Below, in pieces: positions 9,636-18,570 of a stretch of DNA of 34,387 bases. Below the pieces are notes generated by a model. It saw only the letters and a program-made list of their open reading frames with translations. It did no database searches and was not told where the DNA came from. Numbering within the stretch: the first letter of the stretch is position 1; each line of letters opens with the position of its first letter. Made by a program: the position numbers and the translations under genes. The stretch is from an uncultured Pseudomonadota bacterium (GTDB lineage: Bacteria > Myxococcota_A > UBA796 > UBA9615), in NCBI GenBank assembly GCA_937891735.1, contig CALAGR010000032.1, positions 1 through 34,387 of the forward strand, in the 5' to 3' direction.

Positions 9636-10181
9636 TCACGGGGCAACCGTACGCGTTCGGTCCGACTCGGGAAAGAAGCGCAGCGCGAGGTCGATGTGCT
9701 CCTGCTCTTCGGCCGCGATCTGTCCGAAGATCCGCGCGGACTCAGGGTCCGACGTGGCGAGCTTGCGCGCGAACTGCTCGCCCGCGATGCGGCCCCGGTC
9801 CTCGGCCTTGGCCATGTACCAGGCGAACTCGTGGGCGGTGCGGCAGTCGGTCAGGCCGGCGAAGAGGTGGGGCGAGACGGGCCGGTCCTGCACCGGGATC
9901 CCCAGGGCCGCCATCCGCTCGAGCAGCCAGCGCAGGTGCTTGTCCTCGGCGGCGGCGAGGTCGCGCCAGGCCTGCCGGAGCGCGTCCGGGGCCTCATCGA
10001 AGGTGGCCGCGCCCCACAAAAAGGCCTGCCGGGCCTGGAGCTCTGCGAACGCCGCGATCCGCATGCGATCACCGAGTCCGTGGGGGCCGCCGAGCTTGCG
10101 GGGGCCGGGGCAGGAGAGTCCGGGCGCGACGGCCAGGAAGGGCGCCCAGTCGGGGGGCGGCGGAGGTCCGGTCCAGGGCAT
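9636..10181 (-). CDS. Ferritin-like DUF455-family protein
   Basis: Track ORF extends to 10277, but ATG 10181 (MPWTGPPPPP) is likely; helical ELQARQAFLWGA..AAEDKHLRWLLERM...AEDRGRIAGEQF...IAAEEQEHIDLALRFF. Confidence 0.65.
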   Translation of the reverse strand: MPWTGPPPPPDWAPFLAVAPGLSCPGPRKLGGPHGLGDRMRIAAFAELQARQAFLWGAATFDEAPDALRQAWRDLAAAEDKHLRWLLERMAALGIPVQDRPVSPHLFAGLTDCRTAHEFAWYMAKAEDRGRIAGEQFARKLATSDPESARIFGQIAAEEQEHIDLALRFFPESDRTRTVAP

Positions 10182-10233
10182 GGGCCGATGGTAGTCTCCT
10201 GCGGCGCGCGCAACAGGCCGTTGTCCTGGAGGG

Positions 10234-10641
10234 ATGATGAACGAGCAGACCGAGAACGACCTGGCCCTGGCCGTCACCGCACTGGGCCGGGAGGTGAAGA
10301 ACCTCAGGGATCTCGTGCTGGCCTACAACCCGCGGATCCGGCAGATCGAAGACCGGGTGGACGCGGTGGAGCGGCAGATGTCCGCGTTGGGCACGCGGAT
10401 GGACAACGCCGAGACCCGGCCGGATCCGCTGGAGGATCGCATCGACTCCGCCGAGCGGTCCGAGGACGCGATGGCCGCGCGGATCCGCGCGCTGGAGAGC
10501 AAGGTCCTGTCGACCGAGGAGTGGACCGAGGAGGTGCGCCGCGGCCTCGAAGGAAACCAGGACGCCCTGAACGGCGTGCGGGCGGACATCGACGACCTGC
10601 GCAAGACCCTGCAGCCCGACGAAGAAGAAGAAGACGAGTAG
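10234..10641 (+). CDS. Coiled-coil hypothetical protein
   Basis: 135 aa; heptad-like, charge-rich sequence with acidic C-terminus (PDEEEEDE). Confidence 0.6.
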   Translation: MMNEQTENDLALAVTALGREVKNLRDLVLAYNPRIRQIEDRVDAVERQMSALGTRMDNAETRPDPLEDRIDSAERSEDAMAARIRALESKVLSTEEWTEEVRRGLEGNQDALNGVRADIDDLRKTLQPDEEEEDE

Positions 10642-10659
10642 CGGCGAGGGCCGCCCCCC

Positions 10660-11091
10660 TCACTCCGGCGGGGCCATCCGGTCCATCCAGCGGTGCAGGA
10701 TCCCCGCGTCCAGGAACTCGTCTCCGTGGGCGGTGAAGCCGTGGCGCTCGTAGAACGGGATCGCGTGGGTCTGGGCGGCGAGCACCACCCGGGACAGGCC
10801 CGCGGACCACGCCCGCGCCACCAGGGCTTCCAGGATCGCCCCGCCGAGGCCGCATCCCCGCCACGCCCGCCGCACGGCCATGCGCCCGATGTGCCCGTCG
10901 GCGAGGAGGCGCCCGGTGGCCACCGGACCGCCCGCGTCGTCCGTGGCGATGAGGTGCAGACAGACGGGATCGTGGTGATCGACCTCCTCGTCCAGGGGCA
11001 CGGCCTGCTCCTGCACGAACACCTCGTGCCGGACCAGAAGGAGCCGCTCCCGATCCTGCTCCCAGCTCGCTTCCTCGATGTACCAGGTCAT
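10660..11091 (-). CDS. GNAT family N-acetyltransferase (ElaA/YjcF-like)
   Basis: ATG at 11091 (MTWYIEEASWEQDRERLLLVRHEVFVQEQAVPLDEEVD); GRLLADGHIGRMAVRRAWRGCGLGGAILEALV; FYERHGFTAHGDEFLDAGILHRWM. Confidence 0.9.
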   Translation of the reverse strand: MTWYIEEASWEQDRERLLLVRHEVFVQEQAVPLDEEVDHHDPVCLHLIATDDAGGPVATGRLLADGHIGRMAVRRAWRGCGLGGAILEALVARAWSAGLSRVVLAAQTHAIPFYERHGFTAHGDEFLDAGILHRWMDRMAPPE

Positions 11092-11810
11092 GGCACGTCC
11101 ACGTTGGTGAGCACGCCCAGATCCCGCAGCGCCGCGCTCATCAGGGGGGCCCAGCCGCGGTTCGCCAGGGGGCTCGCGGGGCTCGGGTGGGGCACGCTGC
11201 CGATGACCACGTCCAGGTCGCCCACCACCTGGCGGGCCTTCTTCTCGGCGAACTTGCCCACCCCCACCACGAAGCGAGGCTGCAGGTGCTGCACCGTCCG
11301 CCGAAGCGCGCGGTCGCAGGCCGCGAACATCGGCTCCCGTTCCTCCTTCGGGAGCTTTTCGGGGATCCGGTTGCGGCCGCCCTCCTCCATGAACACCAGC
11401 GGGCAGTAGTTCGCCACGAAGAAGCGGGCGAAGAAGGCTTCGGGTGTGACGTACGTGTCCTTCGCCCAGCCCCACAGCCGCCGCCCGCTCACCTCGCTGC
11501 GGGGGCAGTGAAAGCCGAGGATGGGCCGCTTGGGGTGCTCGGGGTCGGGCTTGCCGATGGGCGTCTCGATGCCGAGCCAGTCCCGCACGTGCGCGATCTC
11601 CCCGAAGGGCACACCGACCTGGGACATCCCCCACGGACCAGGGTTCATTCCGATCAGCAGCACCTCCCGCCGCCCCTGCCCGTACTTGCCGCAGTACTGG
11701 TCCCAGGCCGGACGGGCGTAGACGAGCGGGTTGTAGACGTAGGCGGTCGGCGGGCCGAAGGTCAGGCCTGCGAGGTCCGCGATGAGGTCGTCGGTGATCT
11801 GCTTCAACAT
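11088..11810 (-). CDS. SMUG1-type single-strand-selective uracil-DNA glycosylase
   Basis: ATG at 11810 (MLKQITDDL...); VLLIGMNPGPWGMSQVGVPFGEIAHVRDWLGI, GFHCPRSEVSGRRLWGW, NYCPLVFME, SVPHPSPASPLANRGW; 4-nt ATGA overlap with the GNAT. Confidence 0.88.
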   Translation of the reverse strand: MLKQITDDLIADLAGLTFGPPTAYVYNPLVYARPAWDQYCGKYGQGRREVLLIGMNPGPWGMSQVGVPFGEIAHVRDWLGIETPIGKPDPEHPKRPILGFHCPRSEVSGRRLWGWAKDTYVTPEAFFARFFVANYCPLVFMEEGGRNRIPEKLPKEEREPMFAACDRALRRTVQHLQPRFVVGVGKFAEKKARQVVGDLDVVIGSVPHPSPASPLANRGWAPLMSAALRDLGVLTNVDVP

Positions 11811-11870
11811 CGGTTGGCCTGCGGGGTGCGGTACGCTCGTGCCGCCCATCGGGAGGGCGATGGGGACGTC

Positions 11871-12710
11871 ATGCGAGAACTGAAGGGGCGGGTCGCCATC
11901 ATCACCGGGGCCTCCCGAGGGATCGGGGTGCATGTCGCCCGGGCCCTGGCAGGGAAGGGTACACACCTCGCCCTCGCGGCCAGGAACACAACCGAGCTCG
12001 AGGCGGTCCGCGCGGAGCTCTCGGCCCTCGGCGTCAACGTCGTCGCCGTGCCCACCGACGTGTGCGATCCCGCCGCCCGGCAGGCCCTCTTCGACGCCAC
12101 GGAGGCGCAGCTCGGCCCCCCCGACATCCTCGTGAACAACGCCGGGATGGAGGCCGCGTCGGCCTACGAGAAGCTGTCCCACGACGAGATCCAGCGCTTC
12201 ATCGACATCAACCTGGCGGCGCCCATGCACCTGACCCGGCTGGTGCTGCCGGGCATGTTGGAGCGGGATCGGGGCCACATCGTCAACATCGCGAGCCTCG
12301 CCGGACTCGGCCCCACCGCGTTCGGCGAGCCCTACGGCGCCACGAAGCACGGGCTTGTGGGGTTCACGAAGTCGCTTCGGGCGTCGTCGAAGGTCAGCGG
12401 CAGCAACGTCTCCGCGTCGGCCATCTGCCCGGGCTACGTGCGCGACGTGGGCATGTACCAGCAGATGCAGGACGACGGCGCCGAGGCCGCAGGCCCCCTC
12501 CTGGGCACCTCGTCCCCGCAGGCCGTCGCCGCCGCGGTGCTCAGGGCGATCCACGCCGATCTGCCCGATGTGGTGGTGAACCCCGGGCTACCGCGCCTCA
12601 TGTTCGCGCTCATGCTGCTCTTTCCTCGCTTCGGGGAGTGGGCGGCGCTGCGCACCGGGTCGTTCGATGTCTTCAAGACCGCGGCCGATGCCCGGGGCCG
12701 GGGGCGCTGA
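11871..12710 (+). CDS. SDR family oxidoreductase
   Basis: ATG at 11871; GRVAIITGASRGIGVHVARALA (TGxxxGxG), NNAG, YGATKHG (YxxxK), ICPGYVRD. Confidence 0.93.
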   Translation: MRELKGRVAIITGASRGIGVHVARALAGKGTHLALAARNTTELEAVRAELSALGVNVVAVPTDVCDPAARQALFDATEAQLGPPDILVNNAGMEAASAYEKLSHDEIQRFIDINLAAPMHLTRLVLPGMLERDRGHIVNIASLAGLGPTAFGEPYGATKHGLVGFTKSLRASSKVSGSNVSASAICPGYVRDVGMYQQMQDDGAEAAGPLLGTSSPQAVAAAVLRAIHADLPDVVVNPGLPRLMFALMLLFPRFGEWAALRTGSFDVFKTAADARGRGR

Positions 12711-12715
12711 GCGGG

Positions 12716-14125
12716 GTGGGCAGGCTCCCCCTTCACGCCGTCGGGCTCTGTCTGTTGATCGCCCTGGCCGCTCCCCGGGCCGCGGGGGCGGACGACGCCG
12801 CCGAGGTGCCCTGGTGCGAGGGCGCGATCCTGTTCCTGCCCCGGCCTCCGGAGCCCCCCGCGCAGATCCTGCTGCCCGCCCAATGCCTGCAGGCCGCCAC
12901 CGAGGGGCACCGCACCGCCATCGCGGCGGGGGAGGCGGGGGCGCTGCTGGTCAACCACCTCGACCCCGACCGGCCCACCGTGGTGCTCGTGCCCACCGTG
13001 GGAAACGTCACCGGGGTGGAGCTCCGGGACGGCGCCCTCACCGTGATGGAGGCCCTGTCCGTCAGCCGGTACGTGGTCGTGCTCGACGATGGCTCCGTCG
13101 CCGCGCCTGCGATTCCCCCCGAGCCGGTGCAGGTGGAGCTGCCGATCGCGCAGGTGCCCGGTGAGCGCGTGCGCATCGGTGAGGTGGAGCGGCTCTCGGG
13201 CCGGCGAGCCGTCGTGCGCCGCGACCCGGACGGGCCGCCGCTGCTGATGGGATCCCTGGTGGCGGTGCACCGCCCCGGCATCCCGAGCGCAGTGGATCCG
13301 ACCTCGGGGCGGGTGCGACGGGGGCGGCAGGGCCGCACCCGGGTCGTGCCGATCGACTCCGCCACCGATCAACACGTCGTCCTGCTGCTGGGGCGCGGCG
13401 ACGTGGTCAAGCGCGGCGACGAGGTGCTGTGGGGCGGGAGCATCGGCCCCGCGACGGCCCGCATCGTGTCCCCTGGATCGTGGCGCAACCAGCTGTCGTT
13501 CCTGCTGGAGTTGACCCCGGGGTTCTCGTTGAGCGTCTGGTCGCCGGGGTACCACGTCGCGGGGCGGCTGCGGGCCGCGTGGGCGTTGCCCATCCCGATG
13601 CGCCTGGAGGTGGGTCTGGAGCACGTCTCCCTCGGCTTCGTGCCCGACGGGCGCCCCTTCGTGGGGGGCGACGTCCAGGTCCTCGCGGAGCTCGATCTGG
13701 AGCCCTTCGGGATGGGCATCAGCGGCGGCTACCAGAGCCTGGGGCTCGACCACACCGGGGTCACCCTCGGCGGCCAGGTCCGGGTGGGGTTCCGGGACGG
13801 GCTGCACGTGGATGTGCGCGCCCGGTTCCTGGTGGGGGCCAACGACCCCTTCGGCGGCGTGGAGGGGCGCGGCGTGATCCCCTTCACGGATCTGGTGGGC
13901 CTGAGCCTGGAGGGCGGCGGCGGCAGCGGTCAGGGGTTCGCGCGCCTGGGGCTCGTGGTGCACGCGTTCGGTCAGGGGGGCCCGGGAACCCTCCTGGTGA
14001 ACCCCGGACTGGGGCTGCAGGTCATGGGCTGGACGGGGCTGGCGGACCGGAGCGACGTCTGGTCAGGCACCCGGATCAGCCACGTCGGCCCGTCCGTGAC
14101 CCTGCGGATCGAATGGCGCCCATGA
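12716..14125 (+). CDS. Predicted exported protein, possible outer-membrane beta-barrel
   Basis: GTG start within track ORF 12062..14125; signal-like VGRLPLHAVGLCLLIALAAPRAAGADD; C-terminal half has alternating beta-strand-like pattern (LRLEVGLEHVSLGF..VQVLAELDLEPFGMGISGGYQSLGLDHTGVTLGGQVRVGF). Confidence 0.65.
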   Translation: MGRLPLHAVGLCLLIALAAPRAAGADDAAEVPWCEGAILFLPRPPEPPAQILLPAQCLQAATEGHRTAIAAGEAGALLVNHLDPDRPTVVLVPTVGNVTGVELRDGALTVMEALSVSRYVVVLDDGSVAAPAIPPEPVQVELPIAQVPGERVRIGEVERLSGRRAVVRRDPDGPPLLMGSLVAVHRPGIPSAVDPTSGRVRRGRQGRTRVVPIDSATDQHVVLLLGRGDVVKRGDEVLWGGSIGPATARIVSPGSWRNQLSFLLELTPGFSLSVWSPGYHVAGRLRAAWALPIPMRLEVGLEHVSLGFVPDGRPFVGGDVQVLAELDLEPFGMGISGGYQSLGLDHTGVTLGGQVRVGFRDGLHVDVRARFLVGANDPFGGVEGRGVIPFTDLVGLSLEGGGGSGQGFARLGLVVHAFGQGGPGTLLVNPGLGLQVMGWTGLADRSDVWSGTRISHVGPSVTLRIEWRP

Positions 14126-15698
14126 GCAGGATCAGTCCGAACAGCAGCGATCCCCGGGCCGGGCTGGCCTGAGCGCACCCGCAGGCCGGGACCGCCGCGT
14201 CGTCGTCGTCCCCCGTCGTCGCGGTGGTGTCAGCCACCCGCAGCGCCTGGCCGTCGCCGTCCGCGATCAGCTCCCAGTCCCACGCCGCGGGGAGCTCGAA
14301 GGTGGCGCCGTCCACGTCGATGGAGGGCCCGCGCAGCAGGGTCGCCTCGGTCACCCCGGACGGCGCGGTCACGCGGATCGTTCCTCCCAGGACCACCGGA
14401 CCGTCCGCTCGCAGGGGCTCCCGGCCGGCGGCGAGGGAGAACGCGGCAGCGCCCGCGTTCATGGTCCAGGCCCCCACGGAGGTGCCCAGCGTGGCCACCC
14501 CGCCGCTCTGCACGAAGCTGGCCTCCAGCGCCCCGGCCACCATCAGGTCGCCCTCTGCGAGCACCGTCGCGAGGCCCGCCCCGACCCGCACGTCCTGCAC
14601 CGAGAGCGAGCCCGTCACGGACAGCTCCGCGTCGCTGCCCGCTCCCTCGGCCAGGGTGATGGTCCCCGCCGTCAGGGCCCCGGCGACCAGCAGGCGCCCC
14701 GAGCCCGCGGCGTCCTCGTGGGCGGCGCCCACCAGGATCGTGTCGATGCTCTCGTCCCCCGTCCGCACCAGCGGCAGCACGCCCACCGCGCTCACCACGA
14801 GGTCCGCGACGGTCTGCACGTCCGTCGGAGGGGTCCACTCGGCGGCGTCCCAGGCCCAGGGGGTGCGGAACTCACCGAACGGGTCACCGCGAACGACGTC
14901 CTCGGCGATCTGCTGCAGCGCAGCGGCGCGGTCGCCGGTGACCGAGCTGGGCGGCGCCTGCAGCCCCACCGGGGAACGACCGGTCAAGGCTGCGAAGAAG
15001 ACCGCCCCCGCGAGGTAGCTGCCCAGCTCCGACGGGTGGGAGCCGTCGCCCACGTACAGGTCCCAGAACAGCGAGCCCTGGGCGGTCGGGTCCTCCCCGT
15101 CGGCGACGAGCCGGTCGTGCACGGCCCGGAACGCCTCGCCCACCGGCGCCATGAACACCGGGCGGTCCGGCGTCGCCGCGGCGGTCGCGTAGGCCAGGTA
15201 GCCCGCGGTGAGCCGGTCCTGCATGGCGGTGAAGTCGGAGAACAGCTCGGGGTTCGTGTCGTCTCCCACCCGGCGTCCCCAGGTCAGGAACAGCATCGTG
15301 TCCGCCCCGGCGGCGCCGACGACGCCGTGCAGCACGACCGCCGCGTCCCGGGACTCGATCCACACCGGGGTGGTGCTGTAGAAGCCCGGCACCTGGGACT
15401 GGTCCTGCAGCACCACCGTGGCCCAGGGCTCGGCCCCCGGGGTCAGCCACGCCGCCACCTGGGCGTTGGCCCCCTGGGCATCGGCGAGGTGCTGGGGGAG
15501 GCGGTAGCCGCCGGGGGTGTTGCGCTCCACCCGTACGTCGGGCCACGCCGTCACGCCGGCCTCCAGCCACCCGTCCACGATGGAGGCGAGGTCGTTGCCG
15601 GCCGTGTAGCTGTTCCCCAGGAAGAGCACGTGCTGGTCCTGGGCGACGGCGGGGTGCCACAGAAACAGACAGGCCAGGACGAGCAGGAGGGTGCGCAT
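14076..15698 (-). CDS. SGNH/GDSL-like hydrolase with a MYXO-CTERM-like C-terminal sorting signal
   Basis: 540 aa; signal peptide then HVLFLGNSYTAGNDLASIVD (GxS block) and GDGSHPSELGSYLAGAVFFAAL (DxxH block); C-terminus DDDDAAVPACGCAQASPARGSLLFGLILLMGAIRSAGSRTGRRG. Confidence 0.8.
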   Translation of the reverse strand: MRTLLLVLACLFLWHPAVAQDQHVLFLGNSYTAGNDLASIVDGWLEAGVTAWPDVRVERNTPGGYRLPQHLADAQGANAQVAAWLTPGAEPWATVVLQDQSQVPGFYSTTPVWIESRDAAVVLHGVVGAAGADTMLFLTWGRRVGDDTNPELFSDFTAMQDRLTAGYLAYATAAATPDRPVFMAPVGEAFRAVHDRLVADGEDPTAQGSLFWDLYVGDGSHPSELGSYLAGAVFFAALTGRSPVGLQAPPSSVTGDRAAALQQIAEDVVRGDPFGEFRTPWAWDAAEWTPPTDVQTVADLVVSAVGVLPLVRTGDESIDTILVGAAHEDAAGSGRLLVAGALTAGTITLAEGAGSDAELSVTGSLSVQDVRVGAGLATVLAEGDLMVAGALEASFVQSGGVATLGTSVGAWTMNAGAAAFSLAAGREPLRADGPVVLGGTIRVTAPSGVTEATLLRGPSIDVDGATFELPAAWDWELIADGDGQALRVADTTATTGDDDDAAVPACGCAQASPARGSLLFGLILLMGAIRSAGSRTGRRG

Positions 15699-15732
15699 GG
15701 GGCAAACCTAGCTGCTTGTTCCATACTTCCCC

Positions 15733-16713
15733 ATGCCGATCCCCCAACGCGCGCTGCTCCTGGTCCTGCTCCTCCTGCTCCCCGGGAGCGCGTTCGCGGA
15801 CGCGTCGGAGGCCCAGACGCGACGGGACGCGCTGCGCGCAGCCCTCGCCACCGTGCAGGTCCAGGACACGGGTGAGGTGTTCCTGTGGAAGATCACCAGC
15901 AAGCGCGCCCGACACAAGGGCACGGCGTGGCTGTTCGGCTCGGTGCACCTCGGGCTGCCGGAGATGTATCCGCTCAACCCCGCCATCGACGCCGCCTTCG
16001 AGGGCAGCGACGCGCTGGTGGTGGAGGCCGACATCAGCGCCCCGGGGGTGCAGGCGTCGGCGGGGGCGAAGATGCTGGCCCTCTCCCGGCTGGATGAGGG
16101 GCAGACGCTGGAGTCCCTGGTGCCCGAGCGGGCGGCCGAGCTCAAGGATGTCCTCGCGGGCTACATGGTCCCCATGGTGGTCGCCAACACCATGAAGCCC
16201 TTCATGATCTCGATGATGTTGAGCCTGCTGGAGCTGCAGTGGGCGGGCTGGGATCCGGCCTGGGGCATCGACCGGCAGTTCCTGGACCGCGCCCGGGGCA
16301 CCAAGGAGATCGTCGAGCTGGAGAGCGTGGAGATGCAGCTGCGGATCTTCACGGACCTGGACATGGACGTGCAGGTCGCGATGCTGGAGGCCTCCCTGGA
16401 CTTCCATGGCCTCGCGGACCAGTGGACGCGGCTCGCCTGGAGCGCCATCGAGGCGGGGGACAGCAAGGCCCTGGTGATGCTGGCGGAGCTGGAGGGGGGC
16501 GGCATGGACGACGCGGCCCTGGAGGCGTTCAACGACACGCTGCTCGGCGACCGCAACGTCGGCATGGCGAAGCTCGTGATCGAGCACGTCAAGAAGGGGA
16601 AGGGCACCTGGTTCGTCGTGGTGGGGGCCCTGCACGTGCCCGGCGAGGACGGCCTGCTGGACCTGCTCGATGACCAACGCTTCCTGGTGATCGAGCAGCA
16701 GCCCCGCCAGTAG
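15733..16713 (+). CDS. TraB/GumN family protein
   Basis: 326 aa; signal peptide; LWKITSKRARHKGTAWLFGSVHLGLPEMYPLNPAIDAAFEGSDALVVEADI; WGIDRQFLDRARGTKEIVELESVE; GTWFVVVGALHVPGEDGLLDLL. Confidence 0.9.
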   Translation: MPIPQRALLLVLLLLLPGSAFADASEAQTRRDALRAALATVQVQDTGEVFLWKITSKRARHKGTAWLFGSVHLGLPEMYPLNPAIDAAFEGSDALVVEADISAPGVQASAGAKMLALSRLDEGQTLESLVPERAAELKDVLAGYMVPMVVANTMKPFMISMMLSLLELQWAGWDPAWGIDRQFLDRARGTKEIVELESVEMQLRIFTDLDMDVQVAMLEASLDFHGLADQWTRLAWSAIEAGDSKALVMLAELEGGGMDDAALEAFNDTLLGDRNVGMAKLVIEHVKKGKGTWFVVVGALHVPGEDGLLDLLDDQRFLVIEQQPRQ

Positions 16714-16725
16714 AGAGTCGAACCG

Positions 16726-17622
16726 TCAGGCCGACAGGCGTGCCACCGCGTCGTGGTACTCGCGCACGATGTCCTGCACGATGTCCTCGATGGGCTTGAC
16801 CTGCCGGACCTGGCTGACGCCCTGCCCCGCGCTCCAGATGTCCACCCACCGCTTCGCCCCCAGGGGCGTGCGATCCGGGTTGGCGGCGTCGGGCAGGGTC
16901 TGCTTGAGGAAGTTGGCGTGGATGCCCGACACCTCGTTGGTGTACACGACGTCGTCGTGGGTGCTGTCCACCACCATCTGCTTGTACCGGTCCGACGCGC
17001 CGCACTCCGTGGAGGCGATGAACCGCGTGCCCATGTAGGCCAGCTGCGCTCCCAGGACGAGGGCTGCGGCGACCTGCTCGCCGCCGCTGATGCAGCCCGC
17101 CGCGATGATCGGCACGGACAGGTGCTCCCGCAGCCACGGGATGAGCACGTAGGGGTTGAGGGTGCCCGCGTGCCCTCCGGCGCCGTGGCTCACGCCGATG
17201 ATCGCGTTGACGCCCGCCGCTTCGGCCTTGCGCCCGTGCCGCAGGTTGATGACGTCGTGAAACACGGTCATCCCGTGCTGGTGCACCTTGTTGACGATCC
17301 CGGTGGGGTCGCCGTAGCTCGTGATCATCACAGGGACGTCGTACTTGATGCACATGTCCACGTCCTGGGCGAGCCGCGCAGGATCCGTGAGCCCGATCGT
17401 GACGTTGATCGCGAAGGGCTTGTCGGTCTTGCTGCGGATCCAGCGCAGGTCCTCTTCGAACGCCTCGATGGTGCGGCAGTTCAGGCTGGGCATGGAGCCC
17501 AGGATCCCGGCCTGGGCGCAGGCGACCACCATCTCCTTGTTGCTGATGATGAACATGGGGGCGGCGACGAGCGGATACCGCAGGCCGAGTCGGGCGCTGA
17601 GGGGGGTGGAGAAGCTGTTCAT
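16726..17622 (-). CDS. Nitronate monooxygenase / 2-nitropropane dioxygenase family
   Basis: ATG at 17622 (MNSFSTPLSARLGLRYPLVAAPMFIISNKEMVVACAQAGILGSMPSLN); GHAGTLN; PIIAAGCISGGEQVAAALVLGAQLAYMGTRFIASTE. Confidence 0.92.
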   Translation of the reverse strand: MNSFSTPLSARLGLRYPLVAAPMFIISNKEMVVACAQAGILGSMPSLNCRTIEAFEEDLRWIRSKTDKPFAINVTIGLTDPARLAQDVDMCIKYDVPVMITSYGDPTGIVNKVHQHGMTVFHDVINLRHGRKAEAAGVNAIIGVSHGAGGHAGTLNPYVLIPWLREHLSVPIIAAGCISGGEQVAAALVLGAQLAYMGTRFIASTECGASDRYKQMVVDSTHDDVVYTNEVSGIHANFLKQTLPDAANPDRTPLGAKRWVDIWSAGQGVSQVRQVKPIEDIVQDIVREYHDAVARLSA

Positions 17623-18563
17623 CGGACCATGCCTAGCAGGCGGACCAGCAGCGCGTCTCGGTCCGGCTGCGCGCCGTCCAGCCGCGTCCAGCCGAGCACC
17701 GTGGACTCGGGGTGGGCCATGCGAAAGGTCGCCAGCCCCCGGGGGGCGACGGTCCAGGGCGCCAGCTTCTTCGGGGTGCCCTCGGCCGGGACGAACGCCG
17801 ACTTCGTGCCCGTGGACCAGCGCTGGTCGCCGCACTCGGTGCACACCTGCGCCGTGAACTGGTAGCTCAGGGCCAGCTCCTCGGCGGACCACACCGGGAG
17901 CATCGCCGTGAACTCGACCTCCCGGAAGGTCTGGGCCGAGGTGTCCTCCCGCAGCTGGTCGAAGGCCTCGACCTGCTCGCTGGTGCGGAGACCGGCGATC
18001 TCCTTGCGGTCGAACAGGATCGCGGATCGGGCCTGGGAGAGGTCCCAGACCACGAACTGCGACTCCTGGATGTCGGCCTCCGACAGGCAGCTGCCCAGCC
18101 ACTGCTCGAGCTGGGCGAAGACGTACGGGCCGATGGATCCGAGCAGCACCACGCGGCCCCGGTAGCGCGAGACGATCTCACCGGGCACCTGGGTGCGGGG
18201 CGGCACCGGCCGGTCCAGTCGGCCATCGGCCAGGGAGATCAGCTGCAGCTCGGCGCCCGTGCCCGTACGGCCCGTGCCGGGGCACAGGCCGTTGCCCTTC
18301 CAGCCGGACAGGGCGCTGCAGTCGCACAGCGCCAGATCGACGGGGAGGGTGCGCCACGCGTGCACGACCTCGCCCACCGCGAACAGGGGCAGGGGCAGCA
18401 CGGCCTTGATCTCGTGGGCGTTGCCGTCGCTCTCGAGCCAGTGGGTGGCGACCTGGCCCCGGTCGTCCCGGGCGACCACGAGCATGGTCTCGGCCAGCAG
18501 GGCCGAAGGAAGGACCACGGCGAGCACGGCCGCCGCGATACAGAGTGCCAGGGGTCCCCTCAT
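17619..18563 (-). CDS. Exported hypothetical protein with cysteine pairs
   Basis: 314 aa; signal peptide MRGPLALCIAAAVLAVVLPSALLAE; CDCSALSGWKGNGLC and VCTEC motifs; ATGA overlap with the nitronate monooxygenase gene. Confidence 0.65.
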   Translation of the reverse strand: MRGPLALCIAAAVLAVVLPSALLAETMLVVARDDRGQVATHWLESDGNAHEIKAVLPLPLFAVGEVVHAWRTLPVDLALCDCSALSGWKGNGLCPGTGRTGTGAELQLISLADGRLDRPVPPRTQVPGEIVSRYRGRVVLLGSIGPYVFAQLEQWLGSCLSEADIQESQFVVWDLSQARSAILFDRKEIAGLRTSEQVEAFDQLREDTSAQTFREVEFTAMLPVWSAEELALSYQFTAQVCTECGDQRWSTGTKSAFVPAEGTPKKLAPWTVAPRGLATFRMAHPESTVLGWTRLDGAQPDRDALLVRLLGMVR

Positions 18564-18570
18564 CCTCGGA

